The position numbers were made by a program, and so were the translations under genes. Below are positions 14,101 to 16,133 of a stretch of DNA of 16,133 nt, piece after piece. Position 1 is the stretch's first letter, and every line of letters starts with the position of its first letter. Origin of the DNA: Tannerellaceae bacterium (GTDB taxonomy: Bacteria > Bacteroidota > Bacteroidia > Bacteroidales > Tannerellaceae); assembly GCA_031276545.1 (NCBI GenBank), contig JAISMW010000076.1:1-16133 (forward strand). The letters run 5' to 3'. A model generated the notes under the pieces. The model did not search any database and was not told the origin of the DNA. It saw nothing but the letters and a program-made list of their open reading frames with translations.

Positions 14101-14672
14101 TCGGCTACGCCTTCGGCCGACGAGAGGGCATATTTCACGTAGAAATCCTGGATGCTGCGCAGTTCGCCGGCATCCCATCCTCCGGTCGGTTGGCCTGTCT
14201 GCGGGTTGCGTCCTTCGAGGGTGTACCAGAACACCTGCCCCAGCGCCGTAGCGTCGGGTCCGAGGGCGGGCTGTACGCCTTCCGGCAAGGTGCCGGGCGG
14301 CAGTGCGTTCAGTTTCTCCAGCACCCGCGAACGACTCCAGTAGAACTCCACATCGTCGTGAAATATAATGTATATAAACGACATGCCGAACATCGAGGTG
14401 CTGCGGACGGTTTTCACTCCCGGAATACCGAGCAGCGCCGTCGAGAGCGGATAGGTCACCTGATCCTGTATATCTTTGGGCGAGCGTCCCATCCATTCGG
14501 TCGCCACAATCTGCTGGTTCTCGCCGATGTCGGGGATAGCATCCACCGCTACGGGGTCGCGCGGCAAAATCCCTCCCGGATGCTCGAAAGGCGATACGGA
14601 CAGTCCCCATAGCACGATAAGGGCGAGCAGCAACAGCGTAATCAGTCTGTTTTCAAGAAAGTATTTAATCAT
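11109..14672 (-). CDS. cusA: Copper/silver RND efflux pump, CusA type
   Basis: This 1187-aa inner-membrane proton antiporter belongs to the heavy-metal (HME) RND family. The first helix is at 9-25 (LITLLLLALIVLWG), and VAVDAIPDIGENQ at 41-53 is the HME signature. Transmembrane segments cluster at 367-590 and near the C-terminus. TM4 has AIAIGVMVDIGVVLVEN with Asp427, the proton-relay residue (Asp405 in E. coli CusA). From memory of the CusA sequence, its metal-binding Met573, Met623 and Met672 align with Met640 (LLMPTSMP), Met690 (APVQMFENT) and Met792 (LVMLSTGM), favouring Cu(I)/Ag(I) over Co/Zn/Cd. The first two are 50 residues apart in both; the second and third are 53 residues further apart here. 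The protein is about 140 residues longer than E. coli CusA. An SD-like AAAGAG stands 6 bases before the ATG. Confidence 0.95.
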   Translation of the reverse strand: MIKYFLENRLITLLLLALIVLWGLSVSPFEHPGGILPRDPVAVDAIPDIGENQQIVATEWMGRSPKDIQDQVTYPLSTALLGIPGVKTVRSTSMFGMSFIYIIFHDDVEFYWSRSRVLEKLNALPPGTLPEGVQPALGPDATALGQVFWYTLEGRNPQTGQPTGGWDAGELRSIQDFYVKYALSSAEGVAEVASAGGFVKEYQVEIDPDAMQAFNVSVMDVMEAVRKCNLDIGAGTVEINRAEYLVRGLGYITGVADLEEAVVTVRNGVPVRIRDVAFVTLGPAERRGGLDREGVEAVGAVVVARYGSNPMEVIEGVKDKIAGMQAGLPQKTLPDGTVSKVTVVPFYDRSGLIRETVGTLETALTHEILICIIVVIVMVFRLRASAVIAGILPVAVLSTFIIMRYTGVDANIVALSGVAIAIGVMVDIGVVLVENMVKHIDANPEARRGKEFSLLIYRSVKEVAGALSVGMITTIISFLPVFTLQAQEGKLFAPLAYTKTFALLSAFALGFVLLPTIAYYVLGPVRFFGRKLRVPRRAGRWIRLAALCLAILLLTSEWLPAGTGAGFFTNLLFVVSSAGLILGALWLIVRYYEPALRWCLANRWKFMLIPLLTLIAGGIIWRNMGEEFMPNLDEGSFLLMPTSMPHTGIEQNLRLIEALDKRITAIPEVEVTVGKWGRVNSALDPAPVQMFENTVNYRPEYILDADGRRRRFKVNAGGEFLLTDGSSYNPSDGFRLIPADSLVPDRRGDYFRQWRPHIRRTDDIWQEIINVSHLPGLTSSPRLQPIAARLVMLSTGMRAAMGLKVSGPDLESIEQGGQALEAALREVPSILPSTVFYDRAVGAPYIEIRLNRPNMARHGIRVEDLQEVIGAAVGGMTLTTTVEGRERFPVRLRYPRELRGDPDELRRILVPTAAGVRIPLGDVADVEYAKGAQMIQSENTFLTGYVIFDKTEGTAEVDAVREADRLLREQIRSGRLQLPPGVSYAFAGNYEQQQRASERLLIVVPLCLLAILLTLYLKFRTLTASLIHFSGVFVAFAGGFILLWLYGEPWFMNFSIGGENLRDIFRMHTVNLSIAVWVGFIALFGIATDDGVLMGTYIHTAFQEKNPRSRDEIRETVVQAGLRRVRPAVMTTATTLIALLPVLTSSGKGADIMIPMAIPTFGGMLIQSMTMFVVPVLQCWWREHVKH

Positions 14673-14676
14673 AAAA

Positions 14677-14752
14677 AGCTCTTTTAATAGTGATTGGTAA
14701 AACGAATTTCACAAACGTATGCAAGGCGACAGATCGCCTCCCTAAAAGAGCT
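14677..14752 (-). promoter_or_regulatory. Intercistronic stem pairing the upstream stop region with the cusA SD
   Basis: In the transcript, AGCTCTTTTA (14752 to 14743), which contains the last two bases of the TAG stop, is perfectly complementary to TAAAAGAGCT (14686 to 14677). The latter contains the SD-like AAAGAG of cusA. A smaller 6-bp hairpin with a 4-base loop (14724-14739) lies inside. A ribosome finishing the upstream gene would cover the first arm and free the cusA ribosome binding site. The pairing is seen; the mechanism is inferred. Confidence 0.55.
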
Positions 14753-15218
14753 AAATCCTCAGAATGCAAATCAGGGCAAGAACATCGGCTGCAGAAAAGG
14801 CTTGACTTCCGGGAGGGAAACCGGCCTGCAGGTATAAAACCGGCAGTTCGGCATTACCGGCCATAGAATAAGGAAGAAAAGGTGCAAAGGGTAAATTTTC
14901 CGGATACGGCGCCGGCGCCGCGGAGAGCGTGGACGATCTCTGACAGGTATCGGTTGACAGTTCAACCGTATAATCGGAGCAGCAGGAAGTAAGCGGTTCG
15001 GACAGGGCGGTCGTTCCGTCCGGCGGAAACTTGCCTGCCGGTTCCGTCTCCATAGCGCCTCCGCAGCAGTTGCTCCCCGCGCTGCCTATGCCGACAGAAT
15101 GAAAGTGCCCTCCGCAAAAATGAAAAGCTAGCGTCGGTTGCACGGAAGCCACCGACAAGACAAAAAGTAACCCTATGGATATTGCCCGTTTCACGGCGCA
15201 AATATACGCGATAAACAT
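14751..15218 (-). CDS. Secreted Cys-rich HYC_CC_PP-type protein, first gene of the cus operon
   Basis: This 155-aa protein has an N-terminal hydrophobic signal sequence (residues 11-31, ISIGLLFVLSVASVQPTLA). A pattern like the Bacteroidota HYC_CC_PP family follows: HFC at 33-35, CC at 51-52, CC at 79-80 with SDYTVEL after it, FPP at 134-136, and a C-terminus ending CILRI. His and Cys pairs suggest metal binding in the periplasm, but family function is not established to my knowledge. It is 78 bp upstream of cusA and probably co-transcribed and translationally coupled. ATG 15216-15218 is taken as start; GTG 15192-15194 also leaves a good signal peptide and would be the start if the TATATTTG promoter box at 15199 is used. 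Confidence 0.7.
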   Translation of the reverse strand: MFIAYICAVKRAISIGLLFVLSVASVQPTLAFHFCGGHFHSVGIGSAGSNCCGGAMETEPAGKFPPDGTTALSEPLTSCCSDYTVELSTDTCQRSSTLSAAPAPYPENLPFAPFLPYSMAGNAELPVLYLQAGFPPGSQAFSAADVLALICILRI

Positions 15219-15228
15219 ATATCAGAAA
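15199..15228 (-). promoter_or_regulatory. Candidate promoter of the cus operon
   Basis: The minus strand has TTTC (15225-15228), 18 bases, then TATATTTG (15199-15206), a perfect Bacteroides -7 box. Transcription would start near 15192, inside the annotated frame, and would give an almost leaderless message beginning at the GTG codon. If the ATG at 15218 is the true start, this box is fortuitous. Confidence 0.35.
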
Positions 15229-15295
15229 GTCTCCATGCGGATGATTTTTGTCCGATACGGTACCGGCATCAACTGCCCGCCTTTGCATCCGGTAG

Positions 15296-15312
15296 ACCCG
15301 CAGAGTGCGGGT
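15296..15312. repeat. 7-bp perfect palindrome upstream of the cus operon
   Basis: ACCCGCA (15296-15302) and TGCGGGT (15306-15312) surround GAG. It lies about 80-95 bp upstream of the first cus gene and could be a binding site for a metal-responsive regulator. No regulator gene is present in the window. The palindrome CGGTACCG lies at 15258-15265. I see no gene in 15219-15450. Confidence 0.35.
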
Positions 15313-15387
15313 ACCTCCTGTCGCCTCCAAAGTACCCCCTTTTGCTCTGCGGATACCCCCGCCGGTGGGGAACGGTAAAAAAGCAGG

Positions 15388-15419
15388 AGAGGCTGCCCCC
15401 CGTTAGGGAAGCAGCCTCT
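15388..15419. terminator. Stem-loop terminator, possibly bidirectional
   Basis: AGAGGCTGC (15388-15396) and GCAGCCTCT (15411-15419) form a 9-bp stem, followed by TTTCTATCCTTTTT on the plus strand. On the minus strand, CCTGC and then six T residues follow. It separates the cus operon from the decayed region to its right. Confidence 0.6.
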
Positions 15420-15452
15420 TTCTATCCTTTTTACTCCGTTTGTCAAATACGG

Positions 15453-15600
15453 CTATTCACCGTCAGCTATCGTTTTCAGTCGCTTTTTTGCTTTTTTCGC
15501 TGCTTTTGCCCGCTTCATTACCCTGAACAGTTGTGTCCGACAGTACAAATTCAGATTGTTTAACCGCGTCTGTGGATGTTTTCCACGCAGGACAGGAATA
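15453..15600 (-). pseudogene. Possible truncated 3' end of an unknown gene
   Basis: The minus strand is open here and ends with a very basic tail (LFRVMKRAKAAKKAKKRLKT, then IADGE and stop at 15453), followed about 30 bp later by the terminator at 15388-15419. The position before a terminator suggests the real end of a gene whose front was lost when the IS fragment arrived. The frame continues further right only by running antisense to the transposase fragment, so the left part alone is credible. I do not recognise the protein. It may equally be chance coding in a Lys-rich sequence. Confidence 0.25.
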
Positions 15601-15615
15601 GGGGAGGGTGGAGGA

Positions 15616-16002
15616 GTTTGGATAAAAGACCTTGCCATAGAAGTTCTTTTATGCAAATTTGTCTTTACAAACAAAGACGGTTCCACGGGAGAAATGCACC
15701 TGGTAAGCAAGAATTTGACAGTTTCCGCCGACGATTTCCAAACACTTTACAAAAAACGGTGGGGTCTGGAAGAATATCACAAATCACTCAAACAAAACGC
15801 TTCTTTGGCAAAACCGCCTACAAGAACCGTCATAACGCAGTCGAATCATTTGTTTGCCTCGTTGTTGGCCTATATCAAATTGGAGAAACTCAAGTTCGTG
15901 CATAAATTGAATCATTTTGCCTGGAAATCCAAAATTTATTTTCGCTCCCTAAAATATGCCTGGAAGGAATGGGAGGCTATCAAATATTATGAACTTGCGT
16001 AA
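15616..16002 (+). pseudogene. IS4-type transposase, C-terminal fragment
   Basis: About 128 codons of a DDE transposase 3' end. After VWIKDLAIEVLLCKFVFTNK and a GEMHLVSKNLT segment comes YKKRWGLEEYHKSLK, which matches the Y-(2)-R-(3)-E-(6)-K signature of the IS4 group, with the catalytic Glu. The first two catalytic Asp residues and the whole N-terminal half are missing. The upstream frame has no resemblance to a transposase and its only nearby start would be TTG at 15556. No terminal inverted repeat pair is visible. This is a remnant and could not transpose by itself. Confidence 0.75.
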
Positions 16003-16133
16003 CATGAGCTGTTCATATAATAAACTTTCTTTGTTTTATGATTTCTGGGATTAGTTCTGCCGGGTCTTATGATTTCACAGGTTTTCATCATAAGTTCATC
16101 AAAGGCCATTAAAGCATTTTTAAAGTCTTTTCT
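15987..16133 (-). CDS. C-terminal end of an unidentified protein, possibly a transposase (partial)
   Basis: A frame with no stop enters from the right edge and ends with TAA at 15987-15989, giving 48 residues. They have a protein-like composition: KNALMAFDELMMKTCEIIRP, then a basic NHKTKK segment. It overlaps the end of the plus-strand transposase fragment by 16 bp, tail to tail. The character recalls C-termini of transposases, but the identification is weak. Confidence 0.35.
   Translation of the reverse strand, partial: RKDFKNALMAFDELMMKTCEIIRPGRTNPRNHKTKKVYYMNSSCYASS

Noticed and set aside
12354..14612. A 752-codon open frame on the plus strand opposite cusA, and a 500-codon one at 9617-11119 opposite cusC
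   Set aside because: They are mirror frames of GC-rich coding sequence with strong third-position bias. Their translations are His/Gly/Arg-rich with no domain, while the minus strand encodes clear RND and TolC proteins.
15222..15446. A 74-codon minus-strand ORF before the cus operon
   Set aside because: It runs through the terminator stem and the palindrome, has no recognisable domain and would abut the promoter region.

Overview
The window looks like a Bacteroidota (Bacteroidales) genome. Three things point there: a mobilization/replication module of the Bacteroides mobilizable-island type, candidate promoters with the Bacteroides -7 element TAnnTTTG (at the xis-like gene, albA, int and the first gene of the cus operon), and a HYC_CC_PP-type secreted Cys-rich protein, a family typical of this phylum. 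Nearly all genes lie on the minus strand.

Region 1 (1 to about 7816) is an integrated mobilizable island that runs off the left edge. Read in the direction of transcription, from the att end, it holds a tyrosine integrase, an AlbA/HATPase transcriptional regulator, a small HTH protein, a second (excisionase-like) HTH protein overlapping a DUF5906-type replicative helicase, an iteron-like AT-rich region, a Toprim primase, a 43-codon ORF over a probable oriT, mobC, mobA and the start of another mob gene. Primase, small ORF, mobC and mobA are linked by three consecutive ATGA stop/start overlaps. The right end is the 3' part of a tRNA gene with anticodon CAT plus its terminator, so the island entered a tRNA gene; the complete tRNA copy should lie beyond the left edge. 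The island is full of short repeats spaced 10-11 bp apart.

Region 2 (about 7860 to 8070) is the junction. It has a 12-bp inverted repeat and a 7-bp tandem repeat array that runs into the cusB stop codon.

Region 3 (8064 to 15218) is a copper/silver efflux operon, far richer in G+C than the island. Its order is a secreted HYC_CC_PP-type protein, the RND pump cusA, the outer-membrane factor cusC and the periplasmic adaptor cusB. The three methionines that bind Cu(I)/Ag(I) in E. coli CusA appear conserved, with a roughly 53-residue insertion between two of them. The cusC product has a long Met/Gly/Pro-rich insertion, and CusB carries metal-binding domains at both ends. A stem-loop between the first gene and cusA pairs the upstream stop-codon region with the cusA ribosome binding site, which suggests translational coupling.

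Region 4 (15219 to 16133) is AT-rich decay: a terminator, a possible truncated gene end, a 5'-truncated IS4-type transposase on the plus strand, and the C-terminal end of an ORF entering from the right edge on the minus strand.

No CRISPR array, rRNA or intact tRNA was seen.
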